This document shows positions 48,481 to 57,435 of a stretch of DNA of 64,000 nt, piece after piece. The notes beneath the pieces were generated by a model. That model was not told where the DNA came from. It made no database searches and saw nothing but the letters and a program-made list of their open reading frames with translations. The stretch comes from Oribacterium asaccharolyticum ACB7 (lineage in GTDB: Bacteria > Bacillota > Clostridia > Lachnospirales > Lachnospiraceae): contig NZ_JH414505.1 of NCBI RefSeq assembly GCF_000238075.1, forward strand, positions 591,904 to 655,903. The letters run 5' to 3'. Numbering within the stretch: position 1 is the first letter of the stretch; every line of letters starts with the position of its first letter. A program made the translations under genes and the position numbers.

Positions 48481-51400
48481 TTATACTTCCTCTCTTTTCT
48501 TTTTCTTTATGCTGAGGTAAAGCCCAGCCATAAATGTAAATCCACAGAGACTCAATACATACGGTGTGAAGTCTCCTCGAAGTCCGGTCGGAACCAAAGT
48601 TTTACGTGGATTCCGGAAAGTGATTTCTCCATCCCGGCTCAAGATATCAGTAGCAGAGTAAGCCCCTTTTCTATTGATGTACTTTCCGTCCATAAAATCA
48701 ATAAAGTCGTACTTGATTTCCCGAATATCCAGGGGTTCAGATACTCCATCTTTACTCATCTCACCCTTCGCCAAATCATAACCATCTTCTCTCGACTCAA
48801 ATACTTTATAATAAATATTTTCATCAATTGGCAAGGTAAGCGATTCCCCATGTTTCAACTTCATACGTACCACGGTGGCGTTTATCTTATTTCCTCGTCC
48901 GTCATCAAACTCTATTGGATTTCCTTTGATGTTTTTAACTTCGCCGTGTCCACTTCTTCCATTATTGTTCGGTTTCCACTTATTATCTATATATTTATTA
49001 ATATCTTCATCACTAAGCGGAATATACTTATTCCCATCATATGAAAATAGCCCTATATAGAATTCAAAGCTTTTATTCCTTGCTTCTGTAGTGAAAGCCG
49101 TACCTCCAAATTCTTCTACAACTTTTCTGATGGTAATGGTCTTCTCTCTTGGAACATTTTTATATGTATTGAAGAAATGATAATTTCGACGTACATCCAT
49201 CAGCTTTAAGTCTTCAGTTTGACCACCATGACGGACTGCATTTTTATCAAATTGGTATCCTTTTGTTCCGGTACTAAAAATCTTTCCTTCGCTACTTTCA
49301 ACTTCCTTCACCCGGTACTTCATATTAAGAGGAGTGTTATAAATCGAAATACTAATGTTGGGATTACCTTTCGCTCTTGCATAAGGGGCTCCCTGTCTAT
49401 ACTCCTTAAAAACTCTACTAACTTTTATATATAAGTTAGTATTAGGAAGTTTAAGTATCTTATCTTCATTCTCCCCTAAATAATCAGCCGGTGAAACTGT
49501 TGCAAGTAGTTCCTCAGTTCCTGCTGCATTTTCACGAGAAATCCTGAAACTTATTGTTTTTAAGATCTCTTTTCCGAGAATCGTTAAGCCTGAACTCTCT
49601 TTAAAGAACTCACCTTCATCGAAACCTAAGAACGCTTTTTCAATCACCATATTTCCCGGGTTAATGATTGGTTTGTTATACTTCTTATTTTCATCCTTTC
49701 CATTTACCTTATAAGAAAGCGTTGCTTCCGTATTTGTGGGTAATCCAGGCTTACCCGTTGAGGAAGCGTATCTAAGTTTATCGGATTGCTCTCTGTTCAA
49801 ATCTTCCTTACAAATCGCGTTTAAATCTGTTCGTGCATCTCCTATTATGATGTTTTCAGTACCATGAGGATCTTTACTTATAGGAGCAATATGATACTCA
49901 CCATTATAAAAAGTTTTACCAATTTCCTCAAAAGCGTCCACTGTCGGGATAATCTTAGCTACTGCACGAATCTCATATCCCGCAGGTAGAGTAAAGTCTT
50001 CCGGAATAGTTTTTAATGAAATCTTCCATAACTTTTTGCCATTTTCAATATAATCGTCATCGACTTTGATATCGAAACCTTTAAAGTTAAGGGACTCCTT
50101 CTCTTGCGGATCAGTAACCTCATGATCAACTTCTACACCATTAGCCTTGAGTTTAACTAATTGTCCTACAACCGTTGACGTAGGATTCTGTGTATCAACC
50201 GGTTGAACGAATCGTGTTAGAGTATCGGAAATCTCAACATTCTGCACCTGATTACGAGCTACCCTCTTATAGATTCCTTGGAATGCTTCATGAAGATTAT
50301 CAACAGTAGAACCATCGAAGCACTTATAAAGAACATCTTCATACAAAGCTCTTTCTCTTCTGTCAGGATGTTTTTTATCATCGTACTTTTCACCCGTTCT
50401 TTGGTTGCCGTCTTCATCATAGTACTGCCCCATGGCAAAGTCATTTAGGTAATTCCAATTAGTTTTTGCTCCTACACCAATGCTATAGAACGCATCTATA
50501 TTGGTCAATTTGCTAAGTTCCCCTCTAGCTTGATTTAATGCAGGAAAATTTATACTGTATCCATTGCCGTAACTCCATCCCTCTTGATAACTCCTACGAA
50601 TGATATAATAATCAGAATCATTATACCGATGCGTATCCTCAAAAATATAATTATATGGCTTCCCTTCCTTTTTCTTTTCCTCTTCCTTTTTCTTTTCCTT
50701 TTCTGTTTTCTTTGGAATTGTAGCAAACTTGGGATTTCCACCGGCAATAAACACGACAATCTTTTCCGCATCTTCTCTTACTTTGGAATTCTCATTAGTT
50801 AAACCGCCTTCGGCAACTTCATACTCCGTTCCATCTCTCAAAAGAGTTTTCACATTTTTCATTGCTGATGCATAGTTTTCTCCACTAACGGTTCTCTTAT
50901 CCCCGTTCTTAAAGGTGCTCTTCTTTTCATCCAGAGCATCTAGCTTATCAATAATGTCCTTAGGATTTTGGGTGAAACCCATAACATGTTTTGTATCATT
51001 ATAGGCTTTGTCGCTTACATTAAATCCGCTACTCATTCCATCATAATCAGTAGCTTCATCAAGCCACACTTTGGCGTTTCCTTTATCACCTTTATACTCT
51101 CCAACTATATTGATGTCCTTGTTACCTTGCTCATCTTTTTCATTGCCGCCAAGTATTGCATTGGTATTCTTGTAATGAATGGAGTCAAGAGAATCATACT
51201 TCGCTTTAACCTCCTCAACTATGCTGCCAAAACCTTTGTCTCCATCCATGGTGACAAGTGCATAACGTACATCACTATCTGATTGCGAAAGTCTCTCAAT
51301 GAACTTTTTGATTTCATTCTTTACTTTGGTTGACTTAGCGCTATCCTTATCTACATAATCCTCCTCACTTAGCTTCTTTAACTTTTCGTTAAAGCCAAAG

Positions 51401-53862
51401 CCTGTAGCCATTACAGCAGTATTGTCATAAACAAAAACAACATCCAATTTTTGTTTATTATTGCTATTCTCTTTCACCTGCCCGGTAAGCGTCAAATCAT
51501 AAGTTCCATCCAAATTATCTGTGATAAACTTCTCATTACTTAAAATAGGCAAAATGTCTTTCTTTTTAGGCTTATTCTTTTCTGTTTTCAGTTCATATAT
51601 AAAATAGAAATCAGTATACGCACATCCCCATGTGAATTCGGTGTAATACTCTCCTTTAGGATTTAAAGAATTCCACCTAAACTCAGATTTATCTATGGAA
51701 ATTATTTCCATCCCTTTAAAATATATCCATTTTCCATCTTTGAGCACATATCCTTCTACTAATTCAGGCATGGCCGTATAAGGAGCACCGGCAAGCTCAC
51801 TCTTTTGTCCTCCAACACCTTTTAACTCAAAGTTTTCAAACGTTTTATACGCAATAGAATTAGCCAAATCACCCTTTTTATAATAAATCGGATTATAAGA
51901 CGAATTATTTCCTATTTGGTATTCTTTTTTAGTAATCGTTTCATAGACAGTTGGACCAATTTCCTTAAAATTCTTATCTACATAATGAAAGCGTATTCCA
52001 TAGAACACATTCTCATTGCACTGCCATGTCACAATGTATGCAGAAAAAGAATTTGCAATAAACTCTTTCGTGATTCCTTCCTTCTGCTCGGAAGCAGCAC
52101 TTTCTTTTTCCAGCTTAGCTAAGGACTCACTATAAGTTGTTTGTGCGTCTACAGTACTTCCCTCTTGTTTTGCGACATCTCCAGCCGATTTTCTTGCCTC
52201 TACTTGTTCTTCTGCTTTTTTCTCTAACTCGGCACGAACAACCGTCTCTACCATCTTTACTTTGCCGGTATCTTTTTCTTCAACAATATGATGGATAGCC
52301 ACAGTATCCGCACCCGCATCTTCCGGAACAGCAGCCTTATCAAAGGTAAGGCGCACTGAAACCGGAACCTTCGGTTCTATTTCCTTTGTTCTGTCGTTCT
52401 TGCTTACAAAGCGAATATCCAGTGCATCGGAGCCTTCATAAATAGAGTGCTCCTTCATTGCCTCAACTTGTTCTTCTGTGAGCTTTTCTCCGTCTTTCTT
52501 CCCTTCTTCTTCCGGCTTCACAAGGCGCTTTGCCTCAAGAACAACATCCTGCGCCTTTCCTTCTTCATCGACAAATGCTTCGTCATCATAGAACACTTCT
52601 ACGGTTGCAAAGCCTTCGATTTCAACGTTCTGGCTCTTTCTGCCAAGCTCATTTAAGCTGTACTGTGAGAATCTCGCCGATACCAGCTCTCCCAGGAATT
52701 CTTCATAGTGGCTGATAACATCCTGTAAGAATCCGCTAAACTTTACCTCAACTTCTTTAGTGCTTTCTTTCTTTACCGGAGCTTCGGTCGCAGTCTCCAC
52801 TTCCGCAGACTCTTCGTTCTTCTCTTCAGCCTTTACCGCTGCCTCGGATGTCTCCTGCTCGGGTGCTTCTTCCTTCTTTTCCTCGGAAACAATGCTTACC
52901 TTGGACGCACTACCTTCCGTGCCTGCTTCCGTAACGGAAGCTACGGTAGTTTCTTCTTTCGACGCAGCCTGCCCGGCTGTTTCCTTTAATTCTTCAGAGG
53001 ATGTAACGGACTCTGCAAGCTGTGCTTCCGATGCAGCGTTCTTTGCCTCTGTACCTTCTTCTATCTTACTTTCCGGCGCCTTTGTAGTTTCTACCGGAAC
53101 TTTCTTTTCTTCTTTCTTCAGCTTATCTACAAGTTCCTTGAAAAGCTGTGTCTTCGGAGATACCGTAACTTTCGGGTACTTGTTTCCGTCTACGGAAAGC
53201 TGGAAGGTGATTCTGTGGTCTGCCTTATTCTTATAAAGGAAGGTAATTAACTCGCTTCCTGTCAATTCCGTGTTTCTTACCAGATTGCTGTCCGAAGCAA
53301 GGTTTTCCTCTTCTTCCTTCTTAACGGACTCTGTTTCTTCTCCCTTCGGGAACAACTGTTCCAGCTGACTCTTTCCGTCATAGAGAAGTAAGCTTTCCTT
53401 ACTTTCTTTTCTAACGAGGTTGTCCAGATCCTGTGCATCTCTTTCTACAAAAACCTGTAAACCGGCTTCTTCTTCCGCAAGGCTTTCGGAAAGTCCTTCG
53501 GAGATACTGTCTAAAGGAATCTCGTAAACTTCTTTATCCAAGGAGAAGATTCCTGCATAGCTCTTCTGTAATTCCTCGTCCTTGCTGTATCCCTTTAAAA
53601 CCGAATCATCAACTCTCTCTCCCTTTTCAATCGCTTCCTTTGCCGCTCTTCTTAAGTCTTCTCCAAGAAGCTGTACCTTCACTTGCGTTCCGGAAACGGA
53701 GATTTCGTTATTCTGTTCTGTATTCCCCTGTTCCGCTCTTCCGGGAATCGTTAGTCCTCGATAGCCCGTGAACAGGAGGCACGCAATCAAGAGCATAGAC
53801 AGCTTCTGCTTCATACCCTTGTTCATATTCATTATATGATTGTTCTGATTAGTCTTCATCAT
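48481..53862 (-). CDS. Large pilus-tip adhesin, von Willebrand A-like, sortase-anchored
   Basis: About 1,793 residues, first gene of the pilus operon. The frame is open to 53961, but GAGG lies five bases before the ATG at 53862 (MMKTNQNNHI). A signal helix (LSMLLIACLLFTGYRGL) is followed by a domain with VKVQLLGED, a low-complexity region rich in Glu, Ala, Thr and Ser (about 250-430), a VEIEGFATVEVFYDDEAFVDEEG segment, then a vWA-like domain starting KLDVVFVYDNTAVM (near residue 805), a Lys/Glu tract (EKEKKKEEEKKKEG) and two or more pilin-type domains. The end is LVPTG, helix, KKKKREEV. The metal site lacks the usual DxSxS. A tip adhesin role is inferred from size, vWA domain and position. 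Confidence 0.85.
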   Translation of the reverse strand: MMKTNQNNHIMNMNKGMKQKLSMLLIACLLFTGYRGLTIPGRAEQGNTEQNNEISVSGTQVKVQLLGEDLRRAAKEAIEKGERVDDSVLKGYSKDEELQKSYAGIFSLDKEVYEIPLDSISEGLSESLAEEEAGLQVFVERDAQDLDNLVRKESKESLLLYDGKSQLEQLFPKGEETESVKKEEEENLASDSNLVRNTELTGSELITFLYKNKADHRITFQLSVDGNKYPKVTVSPKTQLFKELVDKLKKEEKKVPVETTKAPESKIEEGTEAKNAASEAQLAESVTSSEELKETAGQAASKEETTVASVTEAGTEGSASKVSIVSEEKKEEAPEQETSEAAVKAEEKNEESAEVETATEAPVKKESTKEVEVKFSGFLQDVISHYEEFLGELVSARFSQYSLNELGRKSQNVEIEGFATVEVFYDDEAFVDEEGKAQDVVLEAKRLVKPEEEGKKDGEKLTEEQVEAMKEHSIYEGSDALDIRFVSKNDRTKEIEPKVPVSVRLTFDKAAVPEDAGADTVAIHHIVEEKDTGKVKMVETVVRAELEKKAEEQVEARKSAGDVAKQEGSTVDAQTTYSESLAKLEKESAASEQKEGITKEFIANSFSAYIVTWQCNENVFYGIRFHYVDKNFKEIGPTVYETITKKEYQIGNNSSYNPIYYKKGDLANSIAYKTFENFELKGVGGQKSELAGAPYTAMPELVEGYVLKDGKWIYFKGMEIISIDKSEFRWNSLNPKGEYYTEFTWGCAYTDFYFIYELKTEKNKPKKKDILPILSNEKFITDNLDGTYDLTLTGQVKENSNNKQKLDVVFVYDNTAVMATGFGFNEKLKKLSEEDYVDKDSAKSTKVKNEIKKFIERLSQSDSDVRYALVTMDGDKGFGSIVEEVKAKYDSLDSIHYKNTNAILGGNEKDEQGNKDINIVGEYKGDKGNAKVWLDEATDYDGMSSGFNVSDKAYNDTKHVMGFTQNPKDIIDKLDALDEKKSTFKNGDKRTVSGENYASAMKNVKTLLRDGTEYEVAEGGLTNENSKVREDAEKIVVFIAGGNPKFATIPKKTEKEKKKEEEKKKEGKPYNYIFEDTHRYNDSDYYIIRRSYQEGWSYGNGYSINFPALNQARGELSKLTNIDAFYSIGVGAKTNWNYLNDFAMGQYYDEDGNQRTGEKYDDKKHPDRRERALYEDVLYKCFDGSTVDNLHEAFQGIYKRVARNQVQNVEISDTLTRFVQPVDTQNPTSTVVGQLVKLKANGVEVDHEVTDPQEKESLNFKGFDIKVDDDYIENGKKLWKISLKTIPEDFTLPAGYEIRAVAKIIPTVDAFEEIGKTFYNGEYHIAPISKDPHGTENIIIGDARTDLNAICKEDLNREQSDKLRYASSTGKPGLPTNTEATLSYKVNGKDENKKYNKPIINPGNMVIEKAFLGFDEGEFFKESSGLTILGKEILKTISFRISRENAAGTEELLATVSPADYLGENEDKILKLPNTNLYIKVSRVFKEYRQGAPYARAKGNPNISISIYNTPLNMKYRVKEVESSEGKIFSTGTKGYQFDKNAVRHGGQTEDLKLMDVRRNYHFFNTYKNVPREKTITIRKVVEEFGGTAFTTEARNKSFEFYIGLFSYDGNKYIPLSDEDINKYIDNKWKPNNNGRSGHGEVKNIKGNPIEFDDGRGNKINATVVRMKLKHGESLTLPIDENIYYKVFESREDGYDLAKGEMSKDGVSEPLDIREIKYDFIDFMDGKYINRKGAYSATDILSRDGEITFRNPRKTLVPTGLRGDFTPYVLSLCGFTFMAGLYLSIKKKKREEV

Positions 53863-54601
53863 ACCTACCTCTTCACAGCACCTTGTCATTTCTACAGCAA
53901 TAACAGTTTCGTCAGTACAGTACGGGCTCGATGTTGCGGGCGTTCCTCCTCTGTAACTCACTCTATACTTTTCGATTGCATCGGATGTGATACAATCCCT
54001 ACTCTGGTATCGATTCTATCAATCCCATTTTCTTTTTCAATAGACCTTGCTTAAGAGGCCTTTAAAATGTCATAGAATCGGTTTTCCCCGTTTTTAAACA
54101 AAAATTTCTTGTTTTGGAATTGGAAAAATCATTGTCATAAACCGCATCATAGCTTTTTTCTTTTGTGCAGTTTTTCTTTTACCTCCTTTAAGTTGAAATA
54201 TTTTCTTAGTTTTTCCTCTCTTCTTTCTTTAGAAGAGGAGTCTGCGTGGAATTTAACATTTCTTTCTCGATGCCCTTCTGCTCCACTCTATTCATTCATT
54301 GGAAAAGGGTGTTTATGCATTTCGTAATTTCCAAAAATATTAAATTCTTAAAATATTTTTCGACATGCTTTAATTTTTTAATAAATAGGTTTTGCTGTTT
54401 TGTTAAATTTTTTTCAAAGAAATAGAATACAAAGCTGAAAATAGCTATTTTAGGGCATTTTTAAGGGTGGGGATTCTCTTACAAATTTTTCTGCATTTAG
54501 TAGAAAGTATGCTATATTTATTCATGGACAAATTGTCCGGGTGGATAGAAAGTCATTTTCAAAGAGTAAAAAATAGAATGTTCAAGAAAGAAGGAGACGG
54601 A
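53863..54601. promoter_or_regulatory. Divergent gap between adhesin and gmhA
   Basis: A 739-base AT-rich stretch without a convincing gene. It holds a probable adhesin promoter (minus TTGAAA 54035-54040, 16 bases, TAGAAT 54013-54018), an element TGCATCGGATGTGATA (53978-53993) also found upstream of the pilin (48408-48423, one mismatch), and a GGACAA-A-TTGTCC palindrome (54526-54538) ahead of gmhA. A short reading frame with a Lys-rich start continues into gmhA from 54467 but has no ribosome site. Confidence 0.5.
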
Positions 54602-55258
54602 ATGACGATACAAGAAGAAAAAGCTTATCAAGAATTACAGATTTTAGAAGAGAGATACCCTGTGCTTGTCCCGTTGCATAAGGAGATTGCAGAGGCATTT
54701 TCCATGATGCGGGATTCTTTTGAAAGAGGCGGCAAGCTTCTTCTTTGCGGAAACGGCGGAAGCTCCGCGGACAGTGACCACATTGTCGGAGAGTTAATGA
54801 AGGGTTTTTGTAAGAAGAGAAGGATTTCCGAAGAACTCTCTTCCGAACTCAAGACTCTTTACGGTGAGGAGGAAGCGGAGTATTTCACAAAGCATTTGGA
54901 GCAGGGACTGCCGGCTATCGCTTTCAGCGCGCAGACTGCGCTGCATACAGCGTATAGCAACGACCAGGATGAGGCCTTATTTTACGCACAATGTCTCTTG
55001 GGATACGGAAAGAAGGAAGATGTGCTTTTCGGCATCAGTACTTCAGGCAATGCAAAGAATGTGGGATATGCCTTAAAGCTCGCCAAAGCTATGGGGATTA
55101 AGAGCATTTTACTGACAGGAAAGGACGGCGGTACCGGAAAGGAGCTGGCCGATCTCTCCATCATTGCTCCCTCCAAGGAAACCTATCAGATTCAGGAGCT
55201 GCACCTGCCGATTTATCACTGTCTGTGTTTGATGATAGAAGCATATTTTTTTGGATGA
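54602..55258 (+). CDS. gmhA: Sedoheptulose 7-phosphate isomerase (phosphoheptose isomerase)
   Basis: A 218-residue SIS-domain enzyme converting sedoheptulose 7-phosphate to D-glycero-D-manno-heptose 7-phosphate. The frame is open upstream, but AAGGAG lies eight bases before the ATG at 54602 (MTIQEEKAYQELQ). Motifs: LLLCGNGGSSADSDHIVGELM (sugar-phosphate binding, with the GNGGSS-D--H signature of GmhA), FTKHLEQGLPAIAFSAQTALHTAYSND, DVLFGISTSGNAKNVGYAL and a C-terminal QELHLPIYHCLCLMIE with the metal-binding His. Together with gmhB and hddC it makes nucleotide-activated heptose. Confidence 0.93.
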   Translation: MTIQEEKAYQELQILEERYPVLVPLHKEIAEAFSMMRDSFERGGKLLLCGNGGSSADSDHIVGELMKGFCKKRRISEELSSELKTLYGEEEAEYFTKHLEQGLPAIAFSAQTALHTAYSNDQDEALFYAQCLLGYGKKEDVLFGISTSGNAKNVGYALKLAKAMGIKSILLTGKDGGTGKELADLSIIAPSKETYQIQELHLPIYHCLCLMIEAYFFG

Positions 55259-55304
55259 AAGCTACTGAAAGTTAATACGTAAAATTATAGCTTATGAAAT
55301 TGTA

Positions 55305-55333
55305 TTGCAAATTAGCTTGCATTTTTATACTAT
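55305..55333 (+). promoter_or_regulatory. Promoter of the brnTA pair
   Basis: TTGCAA (55305-55310), 17 bases, TACTAT (55328-55333), about 30 bases ahead of the toxin start. Confidence 0.55.
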
Positions 55334-55365
55334 TGACTTATGAAAAGGATTGTGGGGTAAAGACA

Positions 55366-55644
55366 GTGCAATTCGAATGGGATGAAGTAAAGGAAAAAAA
55401 GAACATTGAGAAACATGGAATTTCTTTCAAAACAGCTTCTATGGTTTTTTTGGATGAACAGCGATTAGAATATTTTGATGAAGTTCATAGTAGTAGTGAA
55501 GATAGGTATATCACTATAGGATTTGCAGGTAAGGTCCTTATGGTTGTTTATACTTTTAGAAATCCCCTATATCGTATTATATCTGCAAGAATTGCAACAG
55601 AGAAGGAAAGGAGAGCGTATTTCAATGGCTATGAAAAAATATAA
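55366..55644 (+). CDS. brnT: BrnT-family toxin (RNase)
   Basis: A 92-residue ribonuclease-type toxin. The frame is open upstream, but GTG at 55366 gives the normal BrnT start (VQFEWDEVKEKKNIEKHGISFKTASMVFLDEQRLEYFDEVHSSSEDRYITIG) and has GTGGGG eight bases upstream. The C-terminus VVYTFRNPLYRIISARIATEKERRAYFNGYEKI contains the family RIISARxAT-xERRAY motif, which includes catalytic residues. It overlaps the antitoxin gene by 20 bases. The pair sits between gmhA and the oppositely oriented gmhB. It is the only intact toxin-antitoxin system of the three in this window. Confidence 0.9.
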   Translation: MQFEWDEVKEKKNIEKHGISFKTASMVFLDEQRLEYFDEVHSSSEDRYITIGFAGKVLMVVYTFRNPLYRIISARIATEKERRAYFNGYEKI

Positions 55645-55939
55645 TCTTGACAAAAACAGTAAACTGACGGATGAGCAGTTTTTAGAATTAAAAGAAGCAG
55701 CCCTGCGCCCACTCTCCTTTGATGAAGATTGCCCTGAACTAACAGACGAAGAACTTGCCCGATTTAAGAGAATTGCAGAAATAAATAAAGAAGAGAGAAG
55801 GAAGCAATCTGTAACTCTTCGTTTATCCCCACATGCTCTTAAAAAGGCAAAGTCTCTCGGAAAGGGATACACTTCCGTATTAAGTAGGATATTGGAGTCT
55901 GCCTTAGATGATAATGAATTGCTAAAGAAAAGCTTATAA
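55625..55939 (+). CDS. brnA: BrnA-family antitoxin
   Basis: A 104-residue antitoxin starting at the ATG at 55625 (GGAAAGGAG about 11 bases upstream). The N-terminal part, AALRPLSFDEDCPELTDEELARFKRIAEINKEE, neutralises BrnT in this family, and the C-terminus VTLRLSPHALKKAKSLGKGYTSVLSRILESAL is a ribbon-helix-helix-like DNA-binding motif for autoregulation. Its stop overlaps the gmhB stop on the other strand by six bases. Confidence 0.9.
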   Translation: MAMKKYNLDKNSKLTDEQFLELKEAALRPLSFDEDCPELTDEELARFKRIAEINKEERRKQSVTLRLSPHALKKAKSLGKGYTSVLSRILESALDDNELLKKSL

Positions 55940-56647
55940 TATTGCCTTTACCGCATCCAAAAATGTAGGAAAGTAGGAGAAATCTTGCTTTCCTTCTTTT
56001 TTTACTTTTTCCAGCTCCTCTTTTCCGTAGCCTGTACCGAGGAGTATAGGATTAACGCCAAAATTCTCGCCGGCCAAGCAGTCCAAAAGCTTATCTCCTA
56101 TCATGTAGGAAGAGCTGAGCCAGTTCTTTCGTTCGGGAAGCGTTCGGTTCTCTTCTTCCAGCTCTGCTTCTTCCCTTGCAGTCAATCTATAGGGGGAGTG
56201 AATTTGTATGGTATGAGCTACACTTTCTATGCCACTTAATTCCTTCTCGATGGTTTTTCCGGCACTATTTCTCTCTTCCGTAAGCATATCCCATTCCGCC
56301 TGATAGAAGAGCCCGGCTTTCGGCTTTCTACAGGAACAATCCATATTATAGGGAGGAAGTCCCTCCAAGTGGTGAGGGCAGTAGTAGATTCCTTGCAGGA
56401 GTATCCCCTGCTTCCTAAGCTCCTCTCTCATATAACGGTGAAGCCGTTCCGCATCTTCTTCCGTATAATATCCTCTTCCGATTCCTGCCTGATTTGTAAT
56501 CACAACAAGCTGAAAGCCGTGCTCATAGAGAAGCTTCATCCCCTCTACCACGCCGGGCAGAAAGCGGAAGTCTTCCGCCTTATGGAGATAAGAAACTTCT
56601 TCGTTAATCGTTCCGTCCCGATCTAAAAATACGGTCTTTTTCAGCAT
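55934..56647 (-). CDS. gmhB: D-glycero-D-manno-heptose 1,7-bisphosphate 7-phosphatase
   Basis: A 237-residue HAD-superfamily phosphatase. DxD motif LDRDGTIN (Asp9 and Asp11), VVITNQAGIGRGYYTEEDAERLH, the zinc loop CPHHLEG...DCSCRKPKAGLF and GDKLLDCLAGENFGVNPILLGTGYG match GmhB. There is an insertion of about 60 residues between the zinc loop and the last motif (VLTEERNSAGKTIEK and following), longer than usual. It overlaps hddC by seven bases, so the two are co-translated. The kinase that makes the bisphosphate (HddA type) was not found in the window. Confidence 0.92.
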   Translation of the reverse strand: MLKKTVFLDRDGTINEEVSYLHKAEDFRFLPGVVEGMKLLYEHGFQLVVITNQAGIGRGYYTEEDAERLHRYMREELRKQGILLQGIYYCPHHLEGLPPYNMDCSCRKPKAGLFYQAEWDMLTEERNSAGKTIEKELSGIESVAHTIQIHSPYRLTAREEAELEEENRTLPERKNWLSSSYMIGDKLLDCLAGENFGVNPILLGTGYGKEELEKVKKEGKQDFSYFPTFLDAVKAIL

Positions 56648-57360
56648 TTTCCGCTCTCCACATCTTCCTTAAACTGTGCATAGTCTTCCGGAATCCCGAT
56701 ATCCATAAAGTAGCCGTCCGAGGGAATCGCCTGAAGATAAAGGTCATCTTTTAGCCACGCCGGGATGCAGTCATTTTCCAAACTCTGCTTTCCTTCGGGG
56801 ATTTTCTCAATAAGGCTTTTTTGCATGACATAAATACCCCCGTTGATTTCTCCGGGGTGCGGTGCTTCCGCCTGATCCGAAGACATTTTCTCATTCCAAC
56901 GAAGAATACGCCCGCTTTCATCCTTAAGGATTGCTCCGTAGCGGGAGATATCCTCTATTTTTCTGCTGGCTATCGTCATGGCCGCCTTGTTCTTAAGCTG
57001 CTCTCTTAGCAAGCTTTCATAATCCGTATGGAAATAAGTATCCGCGTTTAAGACGAGGACATTTTCTCCGGAAACATGGGAAAGAGCATTGCGAATCGCA
57101 CCGCCTGTCCCTAAGGGGCTGTCCTCATACGAATAGGAAATAGAAAGTCCATAGTCATCTCCGCTCTTAAAATACGCCTCTATCTGTTCTCCCATATAGC
57201 CGAGGGCAAATATCAGGTGCTTTACACCGCTCTCGGAAAGCATTTTCACAAGATAATGCAAAAAGGGCTTTCCGGCTATATCCGCCATGGGCTTCGGGCG
57301 GTCGGAGACCACCGAGCGAAGTCTCGTTCCGAGGCCTCCACATAAAAGAATTGCTTCCAT
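56641..57360 (-). CDS. hddC: Heptose 1-phosphate guanylyltransferase-like nucleotidyltransferase
   Basis: A 239-residue NTP-transferase-fold enzyme. The nucleotide-binding start ILLCGGLGTRLRSVVSDRPKPMADIAGKPFL is typical; VLNADTYFHTD is the metal site, and GGIYVMQKSLIEKIPEGKQSLENDCIPAWL and GYFMDIGIPEDYAQFKED the end of the fold. Placement next to gmhB and gmhA points to activation of D-glycero-D-manno-heptose 1-phosphate (HddC makes GDP-heptose); the base cannot be read from sequence. AGGA precedes the ATG. The product would feed surface-glycan synthesis by the genes downstream. Confidence 0.82.
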   Translation of the reverse strand: MEAILLCGGLGTRLRSVVSDRPKPMADIAGKPFLHYLVKMLSESGVKHLIFALGYMGEQIEAYFKSGDDYGLSISYSYEDSPLGTGGAIRNALSHVSGENVLVLNADTYFHTDYESLLREQLKNKAAMTIASRKIEDISRYGAILKDESGRILRWNEKMSSDQAEAPHPGEINGGIYVMQKSLIEKIPEGKQSLENDCIPAWLKDDLYLQAIPSDGYFMDIGIPEDYAQFKEDVESGKC

Positions 57361-57435
57361 AGATTTTTCCTAGCTCCTTCCTAACTATGCTGTGCTCGTA
57401 TTATATTGCATTGACTCATGTATAGGCTTATGCAA

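Noticed and set aside
53863..53961. A start of the adhesin 33 codons further upstream
   Set aside because: No ribosome site there, and the extra residues (SYRGGTPATSS) come before the natural signal sequence; GAGG lies just before the ATG at 53862.
54109..54327. A 72-codon plus-strand frame in the adhesin-gmhA gap
   Set aside because: Low complexity (Phe, Ser, Leu), no ribosome site and no recognisable motif.
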